From Chloroflexota bacterium (GTDB taxonomy: Bacteria > Chloroflexota > Anaerolineae > Anaerolineales > DRMV01), in contig JAADCW010000221.1 of the NCBI GenBank assembly GCA_013154225.1, positions 1 through 10,814 on the forward strand: 10,814 bases of DNA, given 5' to 3'. This document shows, piece after piece, positions 1 through 4,949 of the stretch. The notes below the pieces were generated by a model. It worked only from the letters and a program-made list of their open reading frames with translations. It did no database searches and was not told where the DNA came from. Position 1 is the stretch's first letter; each line of letters opens with the position of its first letter. The translations under genes and the position numbers were made by a program.

Positions 1-806
1 TTGAATTCGGCTTTGGTGTGGGGCGTTTCCAGCAGGTTGCGGATGCGCTCGGTCGCCATCTCGGCCACCTGCGCTTTCAGGTCTTCGTCCACCACAAAGG
101 GCGTGTATTCCCGCTTGGGCTTGCCCACTTCCGCGGCCATCTTTTCCTGGATGTCAATCATGGGCTGAAGGGCCTGATGCCCAAAGGCCAGGGCTTCGAC
201 CATGACGTCTTCCGGCACTTCGCTGGCGCCGGCTTCCACCATCAGGATGGCGTCGCGCGTGCCCGCGATGCGCAGGTCCAGGTCAGATTTTTCCAGTTCG
301 GGGAAGGTGGGGTTGACCACGAATTCGCCGTCAATGCGGCCAATGCGCACCGCGCCCACCGGCCCGTTCCAGGGGATGTCGGAAATCATCAGGGCCGCGG
401 AAGCCGCGTTGATGGCCAGGATGTCAATGGGGTGCTCTTCGTCCGCGGAAAGGGAATAGAGCACGACCTGGACGTCGTTGCGCAGGTCTTTGGGGAAAAG
501 CGGGCGGATGGGACGATCCACCAGCCGCGCGGTGAGGATGGCCTCTTCAGAAGGGCGGCCTTCACGGCGGAAGAACGAACCCGGAATGCGGCCGCCGGCG
601 TACATGCGCTCTTCATAGTCCACCCGCAGGGGGAAGAAGTCAATGCCTTCACGAGCCTCTTTGCTCATGGTGGCCGCGGCAAACACAACGGTGTCGCCCA
701 TGCGGACGGTCAAGGCACCGCCGGCCTGCATGGCCAGTTTGCCGGTTTCCATGGTGATGGTCTTTCCACCAATTTCGATTTCATAACGGTGACTTTCAGG
801 TTTCAT
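1..806 (-). CDS. pnp: Polyribonucleotide nucleotidyltransferase (PNPase), C-terminus cut by window edge
   Basis: PNPase degrades RNA 3'->5' by phosphorolysis and works in mRNA turnover, often in a degradosome. The 268 visible codons cover the first RNase PH-like domain and the start of the linking helical region; the second RNase PH domain and the KH and S1 RNA-binding domains would lie beyond the left edge. Diagnostic family segments are FFRREGRPSE (residues 78-87) followed by LVDRPIRPLF (95-104), and NGPVGAVRIGRIDGEFVVNP (147-166). The ATG at 804-806 is chosen because GGAGG (813-817, minus strand) lies six bases upstream and the N-terminus matches the family. It is the downstream partner of rpsO, separated by 222 bases that hold a terminator and a long leader hairpin, so it is probably expressed both by read-through and under leader control. 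The assignment is very secure; only completeness is unknown. Confidence 0.97.
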   Translation of the reverse strand, partial: MKPESHRYEIEIGGKTITMETGKLAMQAGGALTVRMGDTVVFAAATMSKEAREGIDFFPLRVDYEERMYAGGRIPGSFFRREGRPSEEAILTARLVDRPIRPLFPKDLRNDVQVVLYSLSADEEHPIDILAINAASAALMISDIPWNGPVGAVRIGRIDGEFVVNPTFPELEKSDLDLRIAGTRDAILMVEAGASEVPEDVMVEALAFGHQALQPMIDIQEKMAAEVGKPKREYTPFVVDEDLKAQVAEMATERIRNLLETPHTKAEF

Positions 807-823
807 AGGGAACCTCCATAGGC

Positions 824-895
824 GCCCGCCCGGTCAGGGACTGGAGCACACGGCCAACGAGGTTGGCCGCAGGCTCCAATTCCCAACCGGCGGGC
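824..895 (-). promoter_or_regulatory. Long hairpin in pnp leader RNA
   Basis: On the minus-strand RNA four stems stack into one arm. GCCCGCCGG (895-887) pairs with 833-824 with one bulged G. GGGA (884-881) pairs with UCCC (840-837). UGGAGC (878-873) pairs with GCUCCA (847-842). CGGCCAAC (869-862) pairs perfectly with GUUGGCCG (858-851) around a CUC loop. That gives about 27 Watson-Crick pairs plus two possible G-U pairs. The base of the arm is six bases from the pnp Shine-Dalgarno sequence. In E. coli a pnp leader hairpin is cut by RNase III as part of PNPase autoregulation; the same role here is inferred from position and shape. Confidence 0.7.
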
Positions 896-977
896 TGTGT
901 GTAAATGAGGGGTGAATCAAAGGGGAAGCCAACGATCAGAAAATCTTGGCACCCCCCTCAAACAAACCATAAAGCAT

Positions 978-1016
978 GAAAAACGAGTAGATGGCAGTAG
1001 CCACCTACTCGTTTTC
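978..1016 (-). terminator. Terminator/attenuator after rpsO
   Basis: On the minus strand a stem starting GAAAACGAGUAG (1016-1005) pairs with CUACUCGUUUUUC (990-978). It continues through a G-U pair and a GG/CC step, around a six-base loop. The 3' arm ends in a run of five U. It begins 12 bases after the rpsO stop codon and lies upstream of pnp, so it either ends the rpsO transcript or attenuates read-through into pnp. The U run is inside the stem, so efficiency may be partial. Confidence 0.75.
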
Positions 1017-1028
1017 GCAACCGACGTG

Positions 1029-1304
1029 CTACGCCTTCCGCCGGATGCCCAAGCGCTCTGTGATCTCCAGATAGCGCTGGTAGTTGGTACGGCGCAAGTA
1101 GTTGAGCAAGCGGCGCCGCCGCCCCACCATTTTGAGCAACCCTCGGCGGGAAGACTCATCATGTTTGTGCACTTTCAGGTGCTCGGTGAGTTGCTTGATA
1201 CGGGTGGTGAGAATGGCAATCTGCACCTCGGGGGAACCCGTATCTTTCTCATGACGGTGGAACGATTCGATCACTTCGGTTTTGGTTTCTTTGTCTAAAC
1301 CCAT
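1029..1304 (-). CDS. rpsO: 30S ribosomal protein S15
   Basis: S15 is a primary binding protein of the small subunit that contacts the 16S rRNA central domain and bridges to the 50S subunit. The 91-residue product has the complete family pattern: MGLDKETKTEVIESF at the N-terminus, DTGSPEVQIA at 21-30, then the rRNA-binding HKHDESSRRGLLKMVGRRRR stretch (46-65). The usual length is 88-89 residues. The ATG at 1302-1304 is chosen because the family begins M-x-L-x-K-E. An in-frame ATG two codons upstream (1308-1310) is four bases from AAGGAG, whereas the chosen one is ten bases from it, so initiation at 1310 is possible. It has its own promoter, which overlaps the end of the sortase gene, and is followed by a terminator and pnp. 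Confidence 0.97.
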   Translation of the reverse strand: MGLDKETKTEVIESFHRHEKDTGSPEVQIAILTTRIKQLTEHLKVHKHDESSRRGLLKMVGRRRRLLNYLRRTNYQRYLEITERLGIRRKA

Positions 1305-1335
1305 GACCATGCATCTCCTTTTGTGCAAGTCTCCA

Positions 1336-1359
1336 GAGCGATAGCCTCAGCCGTCGCTC
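1336..1359 (-). promoter_or_regulatory. Hairpin in rpsO leader
   Basis: In the roughly 66-base leader predicted from the rpsO promoter, GAGCGA (1359-1354) pairs with UCGCUC (1341-1336) around a 12-base loop containing two GGCU copies. S15 represses its own translation through leader RNA structures in several bacteria, and those structures differ between lineages. No specific S15-binding motif is recognised here, so a regulatory role is only suggested. Confidence 0.35.
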
Positions 1360-1377
1360 GGTCAAGTCAGCGGGCAG

Positions 1378-1404
1378 ATTATACCAGAAAATTGCCTATT
1401 TCAA
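1378..1404 (-). promoter_or_regulatory. rpsO promoter with extended -10
   Basis: On the minus strand a perfect TATAAT (1383-1378) is preceded by TGG (1386-1384), an extended -10. TTGAAA (1404-1399) is a possible -35 with a short 15-base spacer. Transcription would start near 1371, about 66 bases before the rpsO start. The -35 hexamer lies inside the last codons of the sortase gene. Confidence 0.65.
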
Positions 1405-2292
1405 CACCCCTCGCACGATGATGCGCTTGTTGTCCACCATGTAGGGGTAACAGGAAACCAGCGTTACCGTGGGGCGGTCGGTGGGCGCCAGCCATTGGAC
1501 ATCGGTGGGTTCCACAATGTGGATTTCGGTCACGATGTAGGTGTAGGCTTTATCGTGGGTATAAACGATGATTTCGTCACCCGGTTTGAGGCGGTCCAAA
1601 TCACGGAACACTTCGCCGTAAATGTCGTCGTGCCCCGAGAGCACCATATTGCCCTTTTCACCGGGGTTGGCGCTGCCAATGTGGTGCCCCACACCCTTTT
1701 TGAGTTGCTCCCAGCCGTCGCCTTGCACCACGGGCGCATCCACCCCAATGGCTGGGATGCGAATCCGAATGGGTTGCCCCGGCCCTGGGGTGGGCAGAGG
1801 CATCGCGGCCAGGCTTTGCACCAAGGGGCGCAAATGCTCAGGGATTTCAGCCTCGTTGGGCCGCGCGCCACCAGGGGCTGTGGGCGGGGTGTGCCCCGAA
1901 GGCAACACCACGGCCATGACCAGGGGCGTGGGCGTCATGGTGGGCTGCTTCAGCGCGCCAGCCACTTCCTGGTTGAGTTGCTGAAGCAAATTGAAACCAC
2001 TGCTCAACACCAACACCAGCCCAACAACGGCCAGCACCTCCACTGCCAGCAAGAGCCGGTCGAGCCAACGGCGGCGCTTGCTCACCGGCGCGGCTGCAGG
2101 CGCGGCTTCGTCAGAGGGCGAGGTGGAACGCATCCGCTCCAGCCCCACTTCTTCCTCCGGCGCCAGAATCACCGCGCGGCCACTGCGGCGAAACCGCTCC
2201 AACCGCGATTGCCGCTCCGCCCGCCGTTTCTCAATCAAAAGGCGTTGGAGTTCTTCTATTGAAAGGTCTTCAGGGCAACGACGACAAGCCAT
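1396..2292 (-). CDS. Membrane-anchored sortase (class D/E-like cysteine transpeptidase)
   Basis: Sortases cleave a C-terminal sorting signal and attach the protein to a surface acceptor through a Cys thioester. This 298-residue product has a cytoplasmic N-terminus of about 75 residues, one membrane helix (about 77-98), a Pro/Thr-rich extracytoplasmic linker (115-172) and a C-terminal sortase domain (174-298). The catalytic set is visible: His221 in LSGHDD, Cys281 in TLVSCYPY and Arg290 in KRIIV. The TLxxCYP context resembles class D, but the subclass is uncertain. The N-terminus carries CRRC at residues 3-6 and the acidic DLSIEELQRLL helix, both outside the sortase fold. The ATG at 2290-2292 has no Shine-Dalgarno sequence but sits directly after a TATAAT box; the in-frame extension upstream crosses a terminator and is implausible. 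No LPxTG-type substrate is encoded in the window. Confidence 0.92.
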   Translation of the reverse strand: MACRRCPEDLSIEELQRLLIEKRRAERQSRLERFRRSGRAVILAPEEEVGLERMRSTSPSDEAAPAAAPVSKRRRWLDRLLLAVEVLAVVGLVLVLSSGFNLLQQLNQEVAGALKQPTMTPTPLVMAVVLPSGHTPPTAPGGARPNEAEIPEHLRPLVQSLAAMPLPTPGPGQPIRIRIPAIGVDAPVVQGDGWEQLKKGVGHHIGSANPGEKGNMVLSGHDDIYGEVFRDLDRLKPGDEIIVYTHDKAYTYIVTEIHIVEPTDVQWLAPTDRPTVTLVSCYPYMVDNKRIIVRGVLK

Positions 2293-2304
2293 AGAAAGAT
2301 TATA
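2293..2304 (-). promoter_or_regulatory. Sortase -10 box placed for a leaderless start
   Basis: A perfect TATAAT (2304-2299, minus strand) is separated from the sortase ATG by exactly six bases, CTTTCT. With normal -10 to +1 spacing, the first transcribed base would be the A of the ATG or within a base of it. No Shine-Dalgarno sequence is present and no convincing -35 is seen. This is consistent with a leaderless mRNA. Confidence 0.55.
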
Positions 2305-2321
2305 CCGCTTTAAATGCAGAA

Positions 2322-2362
2322 CCGGTGTGCCTTTGACGTCGGAACCCCCTAGGCACAACCGG
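2322..2362. repeat. Inverted repeat upstream of the sortase promoter
   Basis: CCGGTGTGCCT (2322-2332) is matched by AGGCACAACCGG (2351-2362): an 11-bp inverted repeat with one extra base in one arm, separated by 18 bases. It lies about 30 to 70 bases upstream of the predicted sortase start and touches the -35 region. It could be an operator or activator site or part of an upstream RNA structure. Nothing identifies a cognate regulator. Confidence 0.45.
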
Positions 2363-2426
2363 CCCCGCAACGCAGGTCCCCTGCTTCCTGCATCCGTTTG
2401 GCGAACTTGCGCCTTAAGTATACAAA

Positions 2427-2458
2427 CCGCCCCTTGCCAAAACTTTGCCAAGGGGCGG
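2427..2458 (-). terminator. Terminator between the small membrane-protein gene and the sortase gene
   Basis: CCGCCCCTTG (2427-2436) and CAAGGGGCGG (2449-2458) form a perfect 10-bp GC-rich stem with a 12-base loop. On the minus strand the 3' side continues TTTG, a short U run. It lies 66 bases after the stop of the small gene, the only gene reading into it, so it should end that transcript. The weak U tract leaves some doubt about strength. Confidence 0.65.
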
Positions 2459-2523
2459 CTTTAAGACTTCCGAAAAATAAAAATTTTGCAAAAAGCGGCA
2501 ACAATGGGCGTTCGTTCCTTCCC

Positions 2524-2706
2524 TTAGTTGATTACAAAGGAAAGTGCCACCAAAATCACCACAAAACTGGTCGCCAAAATGGCAATCCGCCGTAAGTCGC
2601 GCTTGACGTAGGAGTAATCCGGGTTGAACTCCATCGCCGTGCTGGGCGCTCGGCGCGCAGAACGACGGCGAGTTGAGGAACGACGTCGTGCTTTCGATTT
2701 GGCCAT
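2524..2706 (-). CDS. Small basic tail-anchored membrane protein, function unknown
   Basis: This 60-residue protein has an N-terminal half extremely rich in Arg, Lys and Ser (residues 2-20), a short middle containing FNPDYSYVKRDLRR (27-40) and a C-terminal hydrophobic helix (41-59) that ends the protein. The positive-inside rule predicts the basic part in the cytoplasm with the helix as a tail anchor. The basic stretch could bind nucleic acid, ribosomes or anionic lipid; the sequence does not decide. Tandem ATGs occur at 2709 and 2706. The second is chosen because it sits six bases from AAGGAG, against three for the first. The gene has its own extended -10 promoter and a terminator, so it is monocistronic. 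I do not recognise a named family, but the good RBS, promoter and terminator argue for a real gene. Confidence 0.8.
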   Translation of the reverse strand: MAKSKARRRSSTRRRSARRAPSTAMEFNPDYSYVKRDLRRIAILATSFVVILVALSFVIN

Positions 2707-2760
2707 CATGCGCTCCTTATTAACAAGGAATTCGCCACTGCTGAACAGCGAGCAGAGCCC

Positions 2761-2769
2761 ATTATACCA
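2761..2769 (-). promoter_or_regulatory. Extended -10 promoter of the small membrane-protein gene
   Basis: On the minus strand TGG (2769-2767) directly precedes a perfect TATAAT (2766-2761). No good -35 hexamer sits at 17 bases, as is common for extended -10 promoters. Transcription would start near 2754, giving a leader of about 48 bases with AAGGAG before the ATG. Confidence 0.6.
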
Positions 2770-2919
2770 CCATCTCGCGCCAAGGGTGCGCCCAGAGCAA
2801 GCCCCAGGCCATCCTCTGCGCGTTTCGGGGCCCAAATCACCCTAAAAAACAAGCCTGACCAATGTCCCATATAGCGATTTTTTTAAGATTCCAAAAAATA
2901 GCCGCCAAAACTGGAAAAA

Positions 2920-2930
2920 TATAATATAAT
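2920..2930 (+). promoter_or_regulatory. Candidate promoter for the recombinase-like gene
   Basis: Two overlapping TATAAT hexamers (2920-2925 and 2925-2930) lie in a strongly AT-rich tract that contrasts with the GC-rich surroundings. No clear -35 is present at either spacing. A start near 2932-2937 would give a leader of about 115-120 bases before the ATG at 3052. Confidence 0.45.
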
Positions 2931-2941
2931 ATACATCCCAT

Positions 2942-3037
2942 CACCCCATCGTATTCGGGGTGCAACGGTACGCTCATCGTCGGGTGCCCAGCAACACGGC
3001 ACCGACATCATCCCAACTGGCCGCGTTCCCCCGACGA
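2942..3037 (+). promoter_or_regulatory. Structured leader with mutually exclusive pairings
   Basis: Hairpin A pairs CACCCC (2942-2947) with GGGGTG (2957-2962). Hairpin B pairs GTCGGgTGCC (2979-2988) with GGCACCGAC (2998-3006), nine pairs with one bulged G. The left arm of B can instead pair with a downstream copy: TCGTCGGG (2977-2984) with CCCGACGA (3030-3037), eight perfect pairs. That alternative abuts the AAAGG at 3037-3041, the only Shine-Dalgarno-like sequence before the gene. The layout resembles a switching leader, but no known riboswitch class is recognised. Confidence 0.4.
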
Positions 3038-3051
3038 AAGGCAAATAAACC

Positions 3052-3993
3052 ATGAACGATTGGCTCCCCAACTTCACCACCGAGATCCAACGTCTGCTGG
3101 GGTACAGCCCAACGACCGCGAAAGCCTACACCAGTGACGTCAGTCGCTTCTTGGATTACCTCGCGCGCTACCGCGGGAAAAACATCCTCACCGACCGCAT
3201 CACCGCGGACGATGTTACAGCCTTTTTGGCGTATGAGGTGAGCCAAGGACGGCGCCGAACGACCTTGCACCGCCGTTTAGCCGCTCTGCGGGTGCTGGAA
3301 CGTTACCTCCTTCTCACCGATCAACTCATCGCGCCCTTTGTGCCCAAAGACGCAACGGTGCTTCAAACCCTGCTGGAGAGCAAACCCTCGCGCGCGACAT
3401 CATGCCTGCAAACCGAAGACCTGCAACGCCTGTGGCAAACTTTGCTTCAATCGCCCAAGCGGCAGGCCGTGCGCGATTTGGCGCTGATTGCCCTCATTGC
3501 CGAATGGGGCTTCCCCATCAGCCTGTTGCTCTCCCTCACCGTGGACAACATTGACCTGGATGAACGCCTGCTGTGGGTGCCCCAAATTACCGGGCGGCAA
3601 ATCGCCTGGGAACTGGAACACGCCTACGGCCCCGTGGCCCGCTACCTCACCCACGGCCGGCAGGATCTGGCCCCCAAGGCCAACGTCCAGCACCTGTTCA
3701 TCAGCCAGCAAGGTCGTCCCCTCTCGCGTCAGAGCGTCTGGCACTCACTGCGCATGTGGGGGCAAGAAGCAGGGCTCAGCATTCCCTTGACCCCGCGCGT
3801 GTTGCGCAACACAGCAGCCTATCGCCTTCTGCGGTCGGGCTACTCCCCGCAAGCCATTGGGCAGGCACTGGGGCACAGCAATCCCCTTTCGACGACCCTG
3901 CTCATCCGCCGCCTGTACCAACACTGCGGCGACAAACCACCCGCGGAAATTCCCGAATACCCCGCGCAAGAAGACACCCCAGCCGAGGAATAA
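3052..3993 (+). CDS. Tyrosine recombinase (XerC/D-like) homologue with degenerate active site
   Basis: This 313-residue protein has the two-domain Xer/integrase layout: an N-terminal SAM-like core-binding domain (about 5-95) and a C-terminal catalytic-fold domain (about 118-290). Family landmarks are clear: SPTTAKAYTSDVSRFLDYL, RRTTLHRRLAALRVLERYL, the box I region around EWGFPISLLLSL, TPRVLRNT, and LGHSNPLSTT. The catalytic residues are mostly replaced. The box I Arg position (G-L-R-V-S-E-L in XerD) is Pro155, the HxxR His is Arg249, and the nucleophilic Tyr after STT is Ile285. The second Arg (252) and LGH His (275) remain, and the hairpin Lys is not evident. Tyr289 is four residues late. 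It is probably a DNA-binding protein without strand-exchange activity, though a shifted active site cannot be excluded. The C-terminus is acidic. The start is the only ATG nearby, with weak AAAGG ten bases upstream. punA follows after 44 bases. Confidence 0.88.
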   Translation: MNDWLPNFTTEIQRLLGYSPTTAKAYTSDVSRFLDYLARYRGKNILTDRITADDVTAFLAYEVSQGRRRTTLHRRLAALRVLERYLLLTDQLIAPFVPKDATVLQTLLESKPSRATSCLQTEDLQRLWQTLLQSPKRQAVRDLALIALIAEWGFPISLLLSLTVDNIDLDERLLWVPQITGRQIAWELEHAYGPVARYLTHGRQDLAPKANVQHLFISQQGRPLSRQSVWHSLRMWGQEAGLSIPLTPRVLRNTAAYRLLRSGYSPQAIGQALGHSNPLSTTLLIRRLYQHCGDKPPAEIPEYPAQEDTPAEE

Positions 3994-4037
3994 ACGCCTC
4001 ACGGGGTGTTATCATCCTTTTTTCATGAGGTTCCCCT

Positions 4038-4886
4038 ATGCTTCTCCAAAAACCCGAATATTTCACCCTGCAAGACATTGACGCCATCGCGGATGCGATC
4101 CGTGAGCGCACTGATTTCCGTCCTCGCATTGGGCTCATCCTGGGCTCTGGGCTGGGCTCCCTGGCCGAAGAGGCCGAAGCCGAAGCTATCATTCCTTACA
4201 GCGAACTGCCCGATTGGCCGGTCTCCACAGTGCAAGGGCATGCGGGGCGCCTGATTCTCGGCACCCTGGAATCCCAGCCTGTGATGATTTTGCAAGGCCG
4301 CGTGCACTACTACGAAGGCTACACCATGGCGCAAGTCGGCCTGCCCGTGCGGGTAATGCAGCGCCTTGGGGTGGAAATCCTCATCGTGACCAACGCTGCG
4401 GGCGCGGTCAACCCTGAATTCGCGCCCGGCGACCTGATGCTCATCAACGATCACCTCAACCTGATCGGCATGGGCGGCCTGAACCCCTTGCGCGGCCCCA
4501 ACATTGACGAACTTGGGCCCCGCTTCCCCGACATGAGCCAGGCTTACGACCGGGAACTGCAGGCCCTGGCCCGCAAAGTGGCCAAAGAAAACAACATCCT
4601 CCTGCGGGAAGGGGTCTATGCCTCTTTGGCCGGGCCTTCGTTTGAAACCCCGGCAGATTTGCGCTTCCTGCGGGGTGCAGGCGTGGATGCGGTTGGCATG
4701 TCCACCGTGCCCGAAGTGATCGTCGCCCGCCACGGCGGCACCCGCGTGCTGGGTATCTCGGGCATCAGTAACAAAGCCAACCTGGATGGCAGCACCATTA
4801 CCACCCACGAAGAGGTGCTGGAAGCCGGACGCGTGCTCGTTCCCAAACTGCTTACCCTGCTCCGCGGGGTCTTGCGCGCCCTCTAA
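4038..4886 (+). CDS. punA: Purine nucleoside phosphorylase, trimeric (PNP-I) type
   Basis: The enzyme phosphorolyses inosine or guanosine and their deoxy forms to base plus (deoxy)ribose-1-phosphate in cytoplasmic purine salvage. The 282 residues contain the trimeric-class signatures: phosphate-binding GSGLG (36-40), GHAG (67-70), QGRVHYYEGY (86-95), TNAAG (118-122), LGPRFPDMS (159-167), AGPSFETPAD (198-207), VGMSTVPEV (219-227) and GISNKA (242-247). Glu203 and Asn245 match the residues that confer 6-oxopurine preference in the mammalian enzyme. The GPSFETPAD segment separates it from the related methylthioadenosine phosphorylases. GAGG (4027-4030) sits seven bases before the ATG. It is probably cotranscribed with the upstream recombinase-like gene and is followed by a terminator. 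punA is used to avoid confusion with PNPase. Confidence 0.95.
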   Translation: MLLQKPEYFTLQDIDAIADAIRERTDFRPRIGLILGSGLGSLAEEAEAEAIIPYSELPDWPVSTVQGHAGRLILGTLESQPVMILQGRVHYYEGYTMAQVGLPVRVMQRLGVEILIVTNAAGAVNPEFAPGDLMLINDHLNLIGMGGLNPLRGPNIDELGPRFPDMSQAYDRELQALARKVAKENNILLREGVYASLAGPSFETPADLRFLRGAGVDAVGMSTVPEVIVARHGGTRVLGISGISNKANLDGSTITTHEEVLEAGRVLVPKLLTLLRGVLRAL

Positions 4887-4899
4887 CTCGAACCGCCTG

Positions 4900-4930
4900 G
4901 CCCCTGTCGTCGCCTGGCGGCAGGGGCTTT
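4900..4930 (+). terminator. Hairpin terminator after punA
   Basis: GCCCCTG (4900-4906) pairs with CAGGGGC (4921-4927). The stem extends inward through two G-U and three further pairs to a GCCT tetraloop (4912-4915), giving about 12 pairs. It is followed by CTTTCT, a short U tract. It starts 13 bases after the punA stop and ends 20 bases before the next gene, for which no separate promoter is evident, so it may be a leaky terminator. Confidence 0.6.
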
Positions 4931-4949
4931 CTCCCCACCCCGAGGTGCC

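Larger units (their letters stand above)
2710..3051. other. Divergent intergenic region
   Basis: This 342-base non-coding stretch lies between the divergently transcribed small membrane-protein gene and the recombinase-like gene. It holds the leftward promoter near 2761-2769, an imperfect inverted repeat (GCGCccAGAG at 2788-2797 against CTCTGCGC at 2814-2821), an AT-rich segment from about 2870 to 2935 with the rightward promoter candidate, and a structured leader from 2942 onward. No additional gene or tRNA was found in it. Confidence 0.7.

Noticed and set aside
18..821. A 267-codon open frame on the plus strand opposite pnp
   Set aside because: It is the antisense of the clearly conserved PNPase frame; its composition is the His/Arg/Gly-rich pattern typical of GC-rich shadow frames, with no domain signature.
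2293..2451. N-terminal extension of the sortase to a start near 2451
   Set aside because: It would start at TTG inside the terminator stem, has no Shine-Dalgarno sequence and gives a low-quality peptide; the ATG at 2292 sits at a proper -10 distance.
2911..2940. AT-rich quasi-palindromic tract as a dif or attachment site for the recombinase-like protein
   Set aside because: It lacks the two 11-base Xer arms of dif-type sites and is more simply explained as overlapping -10 boxes.
2942..3051. A known riboswitch class or self-cleaving ribozyme in the recombinase leader
   Set aside because: GACGAAAGG superficially recalls ribozyme cores, but the CTGATGA element of hammerheads and other class signatures are absent.
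4007..4026. Separate promoter for punA around TATCAT
   Set aside because: No -35 or extended -10 accompanies it and the gene follows the recombinase-like gene by 44 bases; cotranscription is simpler.
4038..4886. Methylthioadenosine phosphorylase instead of purine nucleoside phosphorylase
   Set aside because: The GPSFETPAD segment and the Glu203/Asn245 pair match PNP; MTAP has a GPRFST-type segment at this position.
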